A stretch of 64,000 nucleotides of DNA from Cryptomeria japonica (Eukaryota > Streptophyta > Pinopsida > Cupressales > Cupressaceae). Each line of letters starts with the position of its first letter. The stretch's first letter is position 1. Under the pieces are notes generated by a model. It ran no database searches. It was not told the origin of the DNA and was given only the letters and a program-made list of their open reading frames with translations. Positions 46,639 to 58,735 of the stretch are shown in pieces. Location: NCBI RefSeq assembly GCF_030272615.1, contig NC_081411.1, positions 186,768,949 through 186,832,948 on the forward strand, in the 5' to 3' direction. Position numbers and translations under genes: made by a program.

Positions 46639-46816
46639 CATTGATGGCAACACTCATGAGAAATTTCAAAAAGATATCCAAAAATGTTACCAAAAATGTG
46701 AGAGCTCCCCCTGAGCATGTGATCCCTATGTTTTGATTTTTCTCATCTACTACTACTCCCCCTTTGGAATCAATGACAAAGGTTAGTAGATTTTGTAGTT
46801 GTACCAATTCATAACC

Positions 46817-49800
46817 TCAACCTTGTAGTTGGGTAGTTATTATCTGAAGAATATCTCCCAAAATTAGGTTTATGCCATCCATAAACTTCTTGCTCTCCTT
46901 TATTGCTATCTCAGTTCTGTATAATGTACCGGTGAGATATTGCAAGTGTTCTGTCAGTGTTTTGCTACCCTGTGTTAGTGCCTCTGAGATTTCCTTATGC
47001 AGAGATGCTAAATAGTCCAATCTTGGACCTAGTTTACATCTCAAAAATTTTGCCTTGTTTATTATTTTCTCTTTTTCTCTTTCTAATTTGAGCAATTCTT
47101 CCTTAAAATTTGTTATCTTTTCCTCAAAAACTGATAATGTATCGGGTGAGTTAACAAAATTATCAGCAAGTTTATTGATCTCTTCATGTACCTTGCTCAT
47201 CTTTTTGTCTACATCCATGGTCAAAAACTTTATCTTACAGGTGTCTTTGTACAGAGTTTTGTACTCTTTCAATAAATTGCACAATTCCGGTAGAAGTGTG
47301 TCAAATTCCCTATTGCACTTCTTTATTCCTTCCGCAAAGAATTTTTGTTTCTCTTTTTCTACATTTTCTTTTATAGTTTCTGCCTTTGTTTGCTCAAAAT
47401 TTCCAGAAATATATTTACAAAGTGTATCCAACTGGCCTAAAGAATCTTTGTTGGCTATATTACAATTGGGAGCTATTGATTTCAAAATTGGAATTGAATC
47501 ATCTATCGCTTTATAAGCTTGTGAGCTATAATTAGTTATTTTCTTGATAGATTCGAGCAATACCTCTGTTACATTTGATGGTGACCCAACAAACTGAGTG
47601 TCGGTGGAAGTGACCATGCTAGTATTGACCTCTGGTAGGTCTATTTGTGTCTCCATCTCTTTAAGCTCAGTTTTTCCTACATCATTTCTTACCGGTGGCA
47701 TCTATTCTGGAGCCTTTAGCTCTATTGATTTCTCTGATTATGTTCCAGATTCTATCTTTTTCTTTGAATCTGCTGCCGGTTGCTCTTTGTTTTCTGTTGT
47801 TGGTTGCTCTTTGTTTTCTGATTTATCTGTAGTATCCTTATCTACCACTATGTTGATTTTCTGAGTATCAACATTCATAGTATATAGGACTTTAGGATTA
47901 GGATTAATATCCTCTGTGTCCATGCTCTCAGTTGTCGGTTGATCTTCTGCAGTTGTTGTTTTTACCAGTGGAGTATTTAAAGGAGGTGGGGGTAAGTTGT
48001 CTCTAATCTTGATACTTGGTGGTCCACCAACTTTACCTTTCCCTTTGTCCTTTTGATATACCAGAATGGGCTTGGGATTCCTATATTCTTCTTGTTTTTC
48101 TTTTTCAACCAAGAATGTATCCCAACCATCTTTTGTTTCCTTTGAAACTTCAGTAACTCTACCTGCCATTAGTGATATTTGTCGGTGTGCAGTGGAAAAA
48201 ACTGTTCGGTTGGCCTGAGCTATCAGATCATCAATTTCCTTAGGTGAGTTGACCGGGTATACTGCAAGTAATTTTTCTATTTTAATTTTCTTATCCAACT
48301 CAACTATTCCTTGCCTTCTGGCCTCAAGTCTTTTATATAATTCATCAAGAATTTCATTTAGGACTTGCATCAAAAACTTTTTATACATGTCCATGTGTAA
48401 TATAACACTCTCCTCGACTTGTCCTTTCTCATCATCTGATAGGGTGTCATAGATTTTCCCTATGTTTTTCAATTTACCTTCCTCTGTGATCTCATTCAGC
48501 AATATGTCAAAAGGGGCCAAGTCAGTGTTTGTCTTCTTCTTCTTTTTGGGGGTCAACTTTTTCTTTAGTGTGGCTTTCTTGACCGGAGACCTCATAGCTT
48601 GTTGCTTTTGTCTTGTCCTTCTAGGTGAAGGAGTGGATACCGGTGAGGGGTCTCTTTTCCTAACAACTCTTTTGAAAGTTGCTGGCATATCTCCTTATGA
48701 GGAAGTATCTACCGGTGATAGATGAGTTTCAGGTTGTTGGGCTGCCAACTCATCTTCTGTTATGCTAGTTTTCTTTAGTACATCTTCCTTTATGGCTTTT
48801 GCTTGTCTGGTTCCTTTCCTCACAAATGCCTCAACTTTCTTTACTCTCTTTTTAGATTGAATTTTTCTTTCGATGGTCTCAGCACTACCAAATACTTCTT
48901 CCTTTGGTTCATTGGGGGCTTCCAGAAGTGCTTTGGCATAAGTTTCCACTATGTGGTCATCTATTTCATACCCCATCTCTATAACCCAGGTTGTTCTTGG
49001 GATGACTGCTTCCATCCAGATCTCATCCTTTTTTATCACAAAGCATATATCATCCTTGTATTTGTTGACAATTTCTTGTGATAGCCTGATTCTTTTATTC
49101 ATTCTGACTTTTAGTGCTTGAAAATACTCATTGATATTCTTTTCTCTGTTTTCACCCATGTTGTTGAATAAGTCAGACAATTGTTTTCCTACCAGTATGT
49201 CGAATCCAAAATCCTTGTAGCCTATACCGGGAACCTGTTTGGTTATATGTAGCATTAAGCATACAAGTAAATTTCCAAATCTAAAGGTTCCTTTCTTATC
49301 CTTCTTGATTTTTGCCAAATTGTCAATTAACTCATCTTTTAACCATTCACAGATATCAATTTTTACATTGTCTTTAACCATGTCATAAGCACTCTTTATG
49401 CATAAACTAGAAACAGAGTTAAGCCTATTAGCATGAGTTGCTTTGTAACCTAGAATCATGCTAACAATTATAACATTTGTATCGGTCACATCATTAACCC
49501 TTAATGATCTCTTGTCGGATGTTGCACCAGTTAGGTTTGTTACCAGGTCATTGGAGACCTTCTTGGTTTTGTCAGGTCTGGTACCGGTGGAAGGTAACCC
49601 TGTTACTGCTTTCACAGCTACAAGTTTGTAATTTTATGCACTGAGTCAAGCCAAAAGAATGAGCCATGCACCCTGCTAAGAACTATCCTAACCACTTCCT
49701 TGGGAAATTCAGGAATGCAGAGGATTTCAGTGAATCCTAGGGTTTCAACAATTTTATGTTCAAGTTTCACATTTCCGGCATTGTCACATATAACAGATTT

Positions 49801-49992
49801 ATACATGTTTTTTATTTCTTCATCACCTAATTCCTCTATGTTGCAATGAATATACATTATAGGGTCTTCTACATAAACAACACCCTTTGGAATTTGGGAA
49901 AAAGCACCTGTGTTGTCATCTTTCTTAGCTACCTCGGGAACCTCAACTACTGTAGGGTTTGCTATGAATTCAGGTGCAGAGGAGGATGCCAT
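46817..49992 (-). pseudogene. NA-2 ORF2: ~1,060-residue protein of unknown function, lightly damaged
   Basis: Starts MASSSAPEFIANPTVVEV at 49992. One frameshift (net +2 bases relative to NA-1, near 49616) follows VHKIT. From 49615 the frame is continuous to 46817 apart from in-frame stops near 48693, 47738 and 47702; the 46817 stop itself replaces the Arg codon that continues NA-1. Order as in NA-1: helical N-terminal part with FRFGNLLVCLMLHITKQV; NINEYFQALKVRMNKRI; a basic linker with RVVRKRDPSPVSTPSPRR and KKKLTPKKKKK; a helical part with VYPVNSPKEIDDLIAQANR; an acidic, Thr-rich segment; and C-terminal coiled coils (KITNFKEELLKLEREKEK). The basic linker could act in nuclear entry or nucleic-acid binding, which is inference. 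No recognised family. Confidence 0.88.
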
Positions 49993-50298
49993 GATGATAA
50001 ATACCTTTTTCTGCCTTTGGATGGATTGATTGCTAAAGTGCTTTGCCTCTTTGCTTGGAATGCCTTAGCTCAGAAATCTTCGCTCTCTCTGAAAGTTTGA
50101 ATTCACGGTGAAATGAAATGGAGCCAAAAACCTTATTTTATAAAGTCATTTCTACTATCTACCACATTAATTGCTTGTCGGCAATGTATTAGCTTAACTT
50201 TATTTGCCGGTAATGAAGGATTTTCAACTTCTTTTCTCTAACCGAGGGAATAATAGCACATGTGTCATTTGATTGCCAAACCCTCAAGATAATTTTCT

Positions 50299-51474
50299 TC
50301 AATTTGATGAAGAACATCCTGTCGGTGGAGGATTGCTCTGTCCTACCGGTGGAGCATCATATTGTCCTACCAGTGAAGCATTTGTTGGTTCTACCAGTGG
50401 AGGAGTAACCCCAATATTTAGATCACCTTTTCTAATCCATTGTTTTGAAGATTCTTGCTTAACCTCTTCAACCTTTTCCTTACCTTTCGAGCTAGTACTT
50501 CTGTTATCTACCGGTGTACCTTTACTTCTACAAAATTTAGCAATATGACCAATCTTGTTACATTCATAACATGTTACATTATTTTTCTGAATAGATTTCC
50601 CATAACCTATGCCAGTTTGTGTTCTGCATTTATTTGATAAATGACCAAATCTTCCACAAACATAACATCTTACATTCATTCTGCAATTTTCAGAGTTATG
50701 ACCAATTTTGTTGCATTTGGTGCATTGACCAGTGGGAGGATTGATGTTCTGATAATTCCTAGATCTACATTCATTTGCCCTATGACCATATTTATTACAG
50801 TTAAAGCATTTTCCATTGAATTTGTAAGTATTAGAGGGTCTTACCGATTTGCTTTGATCCTAGGTATTTGCAGTACCAGAGCTTTCTCCAACTTCAAATC
50901 CAACTCCAGAAGTGTCACCTTTGGGTTTTTGACTCTTCAATAAGGTACCAAGTTCTTCTGAGCTTTTCTTGAATTTTTCTTTGTGTTGATTTGCAGTTTC
51001 CAATTCCCTTTCCAAGATTTCTTTTTGTCTCATTAGTTCATTTGAGTCATTCTGAGTATGCATCAAATCTGTCTTCAACATGTCATTTTCATAGCTAAGT
51101 CTTGTGTTCTCATTTGTTGCATCACTTAGTCTTCTAGTCAATTCTTCTTCATTCTTCTTTCTGTCCTCAATCTCTTTGCAAAATCTCATAGCCATATCCT
51201 GCATTTCATTTTTTGTTGTCATGATCTCTTGTTTCAATTTTCTTATCATATCATTTAGTGATTCCTTTTCATCATTCTCATTTTGCAATTTTTCACAAAG
51301 TTCTCTTCTCTTGTTTCTTGTAACAGAAAGATTTTCTTGAAGTGCCTGAATAATGTCCTGAGCTGCTTTTAAATCATCTTCTAATTTGATATTTTTCAAC
51401 TTCTCTGCATCATAGTCAGTAAGAGCTCCTTCAAGTTACTTCATCAGATTTTCCATCTTTATCGGTGTCAACAT
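50299..51474 (-). pseudogene. NA-2 ORF1: coiled coil plus four CCHC zinc knuckles
   Basis: Starts MLTPIKMENLMK at 51474 and keeps one frame for 392 codons to 50299, with only two internal stops (after NLMK near 51436, and after GTANT near 50858). Coiled coil at residues ~15-165 (LEDDLKAAQDIIQALQENL, MRFCKEIEDRKKNEEELTRR). Knuckles are CFNCNKYGHRANEC, CTKCNKIGHNSENC, CYVCGRFGHLSNKC and CYECNKIGHIAKFC, followed by a Pro-rich tail (VGQYDAPPVGQSNPPPTG). Length equals the NA-1 copy within one codon. Gag-like RNA binding and multimerisation is the best guess. Confidence 0.9.
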
Positions 51475-51513
51475 CTTCCTCAAGCTGTTAGGCTTCTGAA
51501 AATAAAGGACCAG

Positions 51514-51525
51514 GCTCTAATACCA
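51514..51525 (-). promoter_or_regulatory. NA-2 primer-binding site
   Basis: Minus strand TGGTATTAGAGC two bases after the 5' LTR end; identical to the Copia-A site and one change from NA-1. Confidence 0.93.
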
Positions 51526-51527
51526 AT

Positions 51528-52504
51528 TGTTAGGGTTCCCACAGATACTGAGAGGGGGGGGTGAATCAATATCTGACCAGTAATGTAATTTTCTTGAAAT
51601 TGAATATGCAGAACATAAAGTAACAGTATACCAGTATGCAAGAATTAATGCAAATAACAGAATCAAAAACATCCACATGAGAAGAACACCATAACACAAG
51701 ATGTTTAACAAGGAAACTCAGTGTGGGAAAAACCTCGGTGGGATTTGTGACCCACAATATTCACTTACTGGCCAATAAGAGAATATTACTTACAATAGGG
51801 GGCTGCACATGCAGGAAGGCCAACTGCCTAGAGCTCATTGCTCAATAAGAAGTCACACTGACTTACAATGAGGATTTACACAAATCCAATATTTTGTACT
51901 TCTTTACAATAGCATCTTCAATGCCAAATTCAGTACCGGTTCTTGCTTTGTTCTTTACATATACCCTTGACCTACAATTCGCACATTAGGTCTACCTTAT
52001 AATTTATTTATGCTTCCTATCCATATCCTACAAATGCCTACAATGATCTCTTTTATATACAAGAGTCATTTTACAATTTGCCAAGTTGGCTTACAATAAT
52101 AAACAAAATATTACATATCAAAAATCTTGTCGGCCTCTGTGCCGGTATACATATTTCCTTCTGTGTCGGTGTACATCTTCTGTGTCGGTGCTGGTGTAGA
52201 TTGATCTTGCTGATGCCGGAGCACTTTTTTGTTTGAGTAATGCTTTGCCGGTATAATGTCTTGTCGGTACCATAGGATTGCAAGGTTGCCTGAGTAATGC
52301 TTTGCTGATATAATGTCTTGCCGGTGCCATACGATTGCAAGGTTGCCTGAGTAATGCTTTGCCGGTATAATGTCTTGCCGGTGCCATAGGATTGCAAGGT
52401 TGCCTGAGTAATGCTTTGTCGGTGCCATAGGATTGCAAGGTTGCCATCAATGACAAAACCTTCAATCACACACAATGTCTCATTGGAGTGTCCATATGCC
52501 AACA
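51528..52504 (-). repeat. NA-2 5' LTR
   Basis: Plus-strand ends TGTTAGGGTTCCC and ATATGCCAACA. G tract about 51553-51560; tandem array 52230-52440; minus-strand TATA box near 52049-52060. Length 977, one base from its partner, with scattered substitutions indicating some age. Confidence 0.94.
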
Positions 52505-52919
52505 GTATTTTGCTCTGCATTTTTCCTCTTTGCATGATTTGGCTTTGCAGTTCTGGAATTGAGCTATGAAATATGTTACACATCATTATACCAATTCTTA
52601 GGACTTAACCATTTGTATAGAAAAAGTTATAATAACTTTAACTCCAAAACATGGTCTGTTAGAATAAAATGGTTTAGTTGGCTCACCAGACTACTCTGCA
52701 TTCTACCACAATTATTGGTATGATCTCGTAGATTTGGTAAGATGTTGAGGATAATTTTTTGGAACAGTGACATGATTTTTATGGTTATTGATGGCTCGAT
52801 GCATGGTACTCATTTTGATGATTCCATACAGTCGGTTTGGTCTACATAGTGTTTACTAGTTCAATGATAACGATTGATCTGTTGGCTTGATGATGATTTT
52901 TGTAATGGATGACTTCATG
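52505..52919. other. Short host segment
   Basis: Old AT-rich DNA between NA-2 and the next LTR. No gene or repeat was recognised. Confidence 0.4.
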
Positions 52920-54008
52920 TGTTGTCATTGATGGCACATGTATACACACACATATGTTCACATTGTCTTAGTCATCAAAGTTAAGACAAACGGGTATTAC
53001 TCCTAAGTCTTTGTATTGCAAAACTGGTATTATATGCATAGAGAAGTCCAAACGGTTTTGAGGGTGTCTAACCAGTATATGTAGACAACCGGTATATGCA
53101 GGAATGGCATGACACCAACCTGGAGATTTAGTGCAGATCATCAAAGAAGCAAATGGAGGACAACCGGTCTATGAGTTGGAAGAGGTTAACTCTTAACTGG
53201 TATTGGTGTTCCAACCAGTTTCACTGATTGTGTGATGAGTTATCATCGGTCATGATGAGTTATCCCTAACCGACAGATTTGGTGGCAATTTGTGATGTGT
53301 TATGCAAGATTGTCTAGATACACTACACCTAGGAAATTGTGATGTGATTCCTAAGCTGACATGAAATCTAATGTCTATATAATGGCATTATGATGAACTA
53401 TTTTTATGATGCGAGATAGAAGTGTTAAGTTGTTGCAATTTACTGAAGGCATTGCAAAGTATGTCGGTGATACAGTTTTGAGTGAGCAGAAGAGGATCTA
53501 TTCAAGCAAGATGTTCTACTTCTAGATCACACCACCTATTATTTTCTAATCACTACAACAGTCAAATCCCCTAACCGGGTAAGCTCTAACAAGCTTCTTT
53601 GTACAAATCCTCTAACCAGGTGATCCATTAGTTTGGGTTTGAAATCCTCTACCGAGGTTACTCCTAACAGGGTACTACCTTTAATAGGGCTTTGGGATCT
53701 TTAACAAGATTCGCTCCTAGCAAAGCACTTTGTAGACCTTAACCGGTCAGTTACCTATTACTACAAATAGTTAACTTGTGAGTCCCATCTCACCATGGTT
53801 TTTCCCATTTGGTTTTTCCATGTATAAACACTTGTGTTATGGTGGATGTTTTAATTATTGTGGATGCTTTAACATCATTTTGGATTGCATGCATAGTATT
53901 AAGTAAAGTGGTTAACTGTCTTTATTGGTCTGTGTTTGAAGTGGTATTGTTTTTTATGTCATTGATTTACACCCCCCGCACCCCACCTCTCAGTGCTTTA
54001 TAGGTCTA
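52920..54008 (+). mobile_element. Solo LTR, TGTTGTC family, copy 2
   Basis: Starts TGTTGTCATTGATGG. The flanks are a perfect duplication TCATG (52915-52919 and 54009-54013), which places the right end at GGTCTA, a mutated CA terminus. Contains CATGGTTTTTCCCATTTGG with TTTTTCCATGTATAAACAC (about 53793-53830) and the C-rich CACCCCCCGCACCCCACCTC tract (about 53969). Homologous along its length to 43531-44613 and, reversed, to the compound insertion at 37007-39921. Confidence 0.82.
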
Positions 54009-54013
54009 TCATG

Positions 54014-54880
54014 ATCTCTTTAGTAGATGTTGTAGAAAAGTTGCAGATGGTCTTTAATTCCTTAATCTTGATCTGCATGATGTTTTGAGTCTCTCCCTAA
54101 TGATAAATTTTTAACAGTGAGCAATATTGATAGTGGTGTTGATATTTGGTTGACCAAGTATGTTCCTTCAATTGGGGTTGATCCAAACCTACTTCATTGA
54201 TTTTGAAGGATGTTTTATGATATGGTTAAGGTTCAACTAAGTACCAAATTTATCTGCAACCAAATTTTGTGGTTGTTCTTGGAGTTGACCTATTCTAGGT
54301 CACGCATTTCAGTTGTTAGAACCTGATTGAGCCAACATAATTAATGTTTTTGGAAGTTCTGGAGGATATATAAGGAAGACCAAATCATTTGTGGAGATGT
54401 GAGAGTTGATATAAAATCTAATAATGTGCAAAATTGGTCAATGATATCTCAAATAATTATGAAGTGTGGTAAATTTGCACGATAGAATATTTGGGCTACG
54501 AAGAGGGCTATACTATCAACATTTGTTAGATTCTTCTTCTTCAATTCACCTTACATATGTTATTGTAATATCATTGTACCTTGTTCTAGAGAAGTTATCT
54601 TCAGACTACAAGCATTGTATCTTGCCCTACGGTAGTGTATCTTAGTCTATAAGTCCATTTAGGGAGCAGTAAACTTCCTTGGCAGTGAGCCTAAAACAAA
54701 CTTTGTAATAACTTGTCTCATATATTGTGATTTAATCCTAATCATGGTTTTTCCCTTCTTGGTTTTTCCACGTAAATTCTTGGTGTTCGTGTGTTGTGCA
54801 TGTTGTGTATTACTCCTTAATTCTGCAAATAAAATTTGACATAGAAGGTCATCCTTTGCATGCCATTGTGATAGCCTTGT
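54014..54880 (+). mobile_element. Relic of a Copia-type LTR, + orientation
   Basis: The stretch ATCATGGTTTTTCCCTTCTT, then GGTTTTTCCACGTAAATTCT and GGTGTTCGTGTGTTGTG (about 54741-54800), is the R/U5-region sequence seen in every Copia-type LTR of this window. A C tract is missing and no end could be placed. The rest of the segment has no gene. Confidence 0.5.
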
Positions 54881-57800
54881 CATTATGTGGGAGATGATGG
54901 TTGTTTGGAAGAAAAATTAATGAATGAATGATTTAAATGACATTTATGAGACTAAACATTCTAAAAGGGAGCTTTTTGGCCATGTGGGGTAGTTAGGAGG
55001 TGGCATTTGGATGTGTTTCTGCTATGTAAAGAGTCATAGATAGATGAGGCAATAGGAAAGATTATGCAGCAAAAGGGATGAAAAGCTACATCAAAGATCT
55101 CTTTACAGTGCTAGAAAATGTGTTGCTTCACCAAGGTAGAAGGAAGCAGCATGGGAAACTTGTCCTTTCCTCTTCTTATTGTTCGTAAAACTATAGGAGG
55201 CCACAAATGTCTAGAAGAAATTCAACGCCTATATATGGCACAACAAATCCAAACACTGAACATAGATATATGAAGTTATATGGTTTTAAAATGCCTTTGG
55301 ATAGTAGTTGAAATGTGTGAAGACAATGTCTCACAAGAGCCCATCAAAACAAAAGAATCTCCACATTTGTAGAAAAAAATGTAATCTGCTCAAATCTAGA
55401 TGCAAGTCCAAAAATCAAGCAAACAAGCCACGAACTAAATAAGACCAATGAATTTGTTTGCAACATACACCAGCACCCAAAATTCTTGCAAAGAGGCAAT
55501 GAAATGCAAGAAAATCGCCTATGAAAAAAAGTAGTTGAAGCCCTCCAAAAAGGTTGGATAGGCCAATATTTTAACAAAAATTTGAAATGGGCAAGGTAGA
55601 TGAGTAGATGGGCATAGCATACAATTAAATTTACAACTTCTTTGGATGATAGCAAAAAATGCGAAAAATTAAATTTACCAAAATTCCAAACTCCAATAAT
55701 AGGGCTAAGTGTAGAAATCACATTGATGTGCAACTCTAATATCATGTTGGAGAAATCAAAAATCCGAAAGCATAATTAACTTCCACTAGTGAAATAATGA
55801 ACAGAAAAGCATGTCTATCAAATATGAAAATGAGAGTATGAATAAAAGTATGAAGAGTCTTGCATATGTAGGCAAGGGTGTGAGGGTGAGAAGGTAGGAG
55901 TGAAACTCTGACTACCCCTCCAAAGGTGTGACTCTTGTGATAAAAGTGATATGTGCTCGTGCAAGTGGAAATCTAAGATGTAATAGATGTCTTTGAAAGG
56001 GATTACATGTGTTTACACCATATGAGGTGAGACAAAGTCATGATAAAGCCCAAGTAAGCTAAGCTAGGTGTAAAAAGGTCTATGCTAGTAAAGGTGACAT
56101 TTTAACTAGGCAGATAAACATACTATTTACACTAACAAGATCTAGGTTAAATAAAATGAAATTAACAACTTTCAACAATAACAATATTGAAAATCAACAT
56201 AGTAGCTCAAATCTAGAAAAAGAAGGCACACATGAACATGTAGTTACAATCTGGGCCTAAAATTGTTTGATAGGTTTGGAGGGTGCCCCAATCTGAGGTT
56301 GTTTGAATCAACAGAAAGTTCTAAATTCTAGATGAGGTCCTATAGCTTTGTCATGAGTAAGGGATTGCACCAAGTTTTTTGAAATGGTCTCAAAACTAAG
56401 CACAATCATACATAAACTATGTAAATTAGGCACAACCACCAAATTGGGTCCAAAGTGAGTGTGAAATTGTAAAGGATACAATTTACTACACAATATATAT
56501 GTATACATTTACACAAAACATATACATAATCAAATTCATCTAAAATATATTTATGTTTAATCATTGTCTCTAACTTAAATAATTTGTTCTTAAAATAGAG
56601 TATTTATAAAATTCTAGAATGTGTGCATACATTTTAATATATCAAAATATAAATATTTTTTTATATGAATAAAATGAGTCGGGTTCTTGGCTCATCTACC
56701 TTTACCTTTTTAGATAGCATTTAGATAGAAAATTGAACACACCCAACAACAATTTAGGAAGGGAGGGTAATTCTTGCAACCTTACATGACAATGCAACTC
56801 TATTGACAACTCAATCAAACACAAAATTTAGTCAATTCAAAGAAAACATTCAAATTCAATGCAACCGTATTATAAATTATGTGGGTGTGGGTGATCTCAA
56901 TCTCATGGTGACCTTGGTTTTATTTCTCGAATCTACTTCCCTCTCTCTAATGATTATCTCTCCTCATCCTAGAGAACATAGGATAATGTCCTACATCCAC
57001 TTCATCATATCAAGAAGGTAGTTGGTCCAATAACATATAGATATATAAACATAAATCATTATAACATAATATACAGCATTTGTATCCATCTCTTTGAAAT
57101 TCAATTCATATAAGCATCAACTCAAACTATATCTAATTGATATAAAATTGGTTCATCAATATGTTCTAAATGTTCACAATTCATGTTTTTGGGATCATAA
57201 TCAAAATATAGAGCAAAATATAATGTAGGATTTTGAGAGGCTTGAAATTATGATGCTCAACTAGTGGGTCCTCAATATAGAGCTCAAAAATTGGATGTAA
57301 CAATGATGGATATTCTAGTGGCTTATGTAGTCGTACTTGTATAAGGAGATGTTGGTAATCAAGTAAACATATGGCTAATTACACTAGGAGGTAAGAAAAT
57401 AAGATAACTAATGCATAAATAGTTGTTCTAATCATCTATTGCACAAAAATGAATAGTTTCAACAATATAAATTCATTAGGACAACTTGCAAACATGAGAA
57501 ATCTAATTTATGGTAGCAATCTATTAGGAATAATATCCTATTATAACCATAATCTACTCCTAAACTAACCAAATATATTAAAAAGAACAAAAGATGAGGT
57601 TTTAGAGAGGAAATAAATTAAGAATAAAGAGGATTAGCCTTTCATCCAATTTATTATCCCTTATCTTGGAAGATACGGTGAAATGTGAATAGCCTACAAT
57701 ACCATGATTAGTATTTCACACAATCATAAACATCATAAGTGCGAGATCCTAAAGAATTTTGTGAAAAAGACATAAGTAATTGCATAAAAAATTCATATTA

Positions 57801-58191
57801 CTTACCACAAGTATTATAGAAACTTTAGAAACTTTACCATAAAAGTTGTAAACGTTAAGAGCTTCAGTGAATTTCACCAAACAACCAAGTTTCAAAATAG
57901 TAAACACAAATATGACACCATCCAAGGTGGAGAACTACCAAGCTATGGGCATGAGATAGACTTCATGTGGATATCCATACTAAAAATTACCCTTTGTTCA
58001 TTCCTTGATCAAGTCAACATAATCTCAAATTTAGATCCACCTATATAGGGTAGGAACTATTTTTTACAAGTTACAATGAGGTAAGGTAGGTCCTATTTGA
58101 CCTTACTATAAGTGAAATTCAAACCAAACTCAAGAATTATTTCTTGTTTCCATCAATGTCGATTGTAGTTCATCATTTCCGAAGTGCAAGT
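54881..58191. other. AT-rich intergenic stretch without supported genes
   Basis: No family-level coding match was seen. One item may be real: minus-strand CCAACATGATATTAGAGT (about 55739-55756) looks like an LTR end plus a degraded tRNA-Met primer site, which would make 55344-55760 the edge of an old Copia element. The 133-residue minus-strand frame beside it has no recognisable domain. The remainder is low-complexity AT-rich DNA. Confidence 0.35.
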
Positions 58192-58735
58192 AACATCATT
58201 CCGGTTGTTGCTCCCTCTTCTGGCACCCTTTTTTCCACTCTGGAAAGATCGGTGCTAGGCCCTTCGGATTGGTTTGTTGAAGCAGCTAAAGTTGAAGATG
58301 TTTAGATTACTGTTAAGGGAAAGCATTCAAAGACATCCAAGCCCTCTTTTGCTATGACTCTTCATTCCCACAAGGCCAAATGAGGGCCTTTGTAGTTGGT
58401 TGTTTGGGCTGGTTTTACTGGCCTTGTTGTCTTTTGGGGCAGTTGCTGTCTTTGTTTTCGGTTGATCTATCTAGCTGAGCTTTCAAGCTTTATCTTTCTT
58501 TTAATCTGATGTAAAGGGTTTCGGGGCCCCTTGAAAACCTGTTTTCACTTAATCAAAAACATCATGCAACTATAGATGGTCAATTTCTTCATCAAAAGCT
58601 TACGTGAAATCCATACCTAACTCAAGAATCGTTTCTTCTTTCAATCAATGGCAGTTGCAGTTCATCATTTTCAAAGTGCAAAGAACATTAAGCAATTGTA
58701 GATGGTCAATTTCTTCAACAAAAGCTCATATCTAG
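58110..58735 (+). repeat. Tandem duplication split by a LINE insertion
   Basis: The words AACTCAAGAAT...TTTCTT...CAATCAATG...GTTCATCATTT, GTGCAA and GATGGTCAATTTCTTC occur twice, around 58120-58199 plus 58565-58610 and around 58615-58735. Removing the LINE restores two adjacent ~115-bp units. Confidence 0.75.
58200..58557 (+). mobile_element. 5'-truncated LINE (L1-like) 3' end
   Basis: Carries a coding end (GTLFSTLERSVLGPSDW, ending in KAK and a stop near 58381) followed by a T/G-rich 3' untranslated region with GATGTAAAGGGTTTCGGGGC and a short A-rich end. This layout is characteristic of plant L1-type LINEs. It is flanked by an 8-bp duplication AACATCAT (58192-58199 and 58558-58565). About 358 bp remain, with no endonuclease or reverse-transcriptase domain. 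Confidence 0.8.

Larger units (their letters stand above)
45649..52504 (-). mobile_element. NA-2: second complete pol-less LTR retrotransposon
   Basis: LTRs 45649-46624 and 51528-52504 are flanked by a perfect target duplication GTATT (45644-45648 and 52505-52509). Primer site and polypurine tract are correctly placed. Interior order matches NA-1: ORF1 (50299-51474) then ORF2 (about 46817-49992), with no pol domains. The frames are better preserved than in NA-1, with fewer stops and one frameshift in ORF2. LTRs are longer than NA-1's because of a ~58-bp tandem array. Confidence 0.95.

Noticed and set aside
55344-55745. 133-codon minus-strand frame
   Set aside because: No domain, AT-driven composition, and no relative in the window; at most the edge of an old Copia element.
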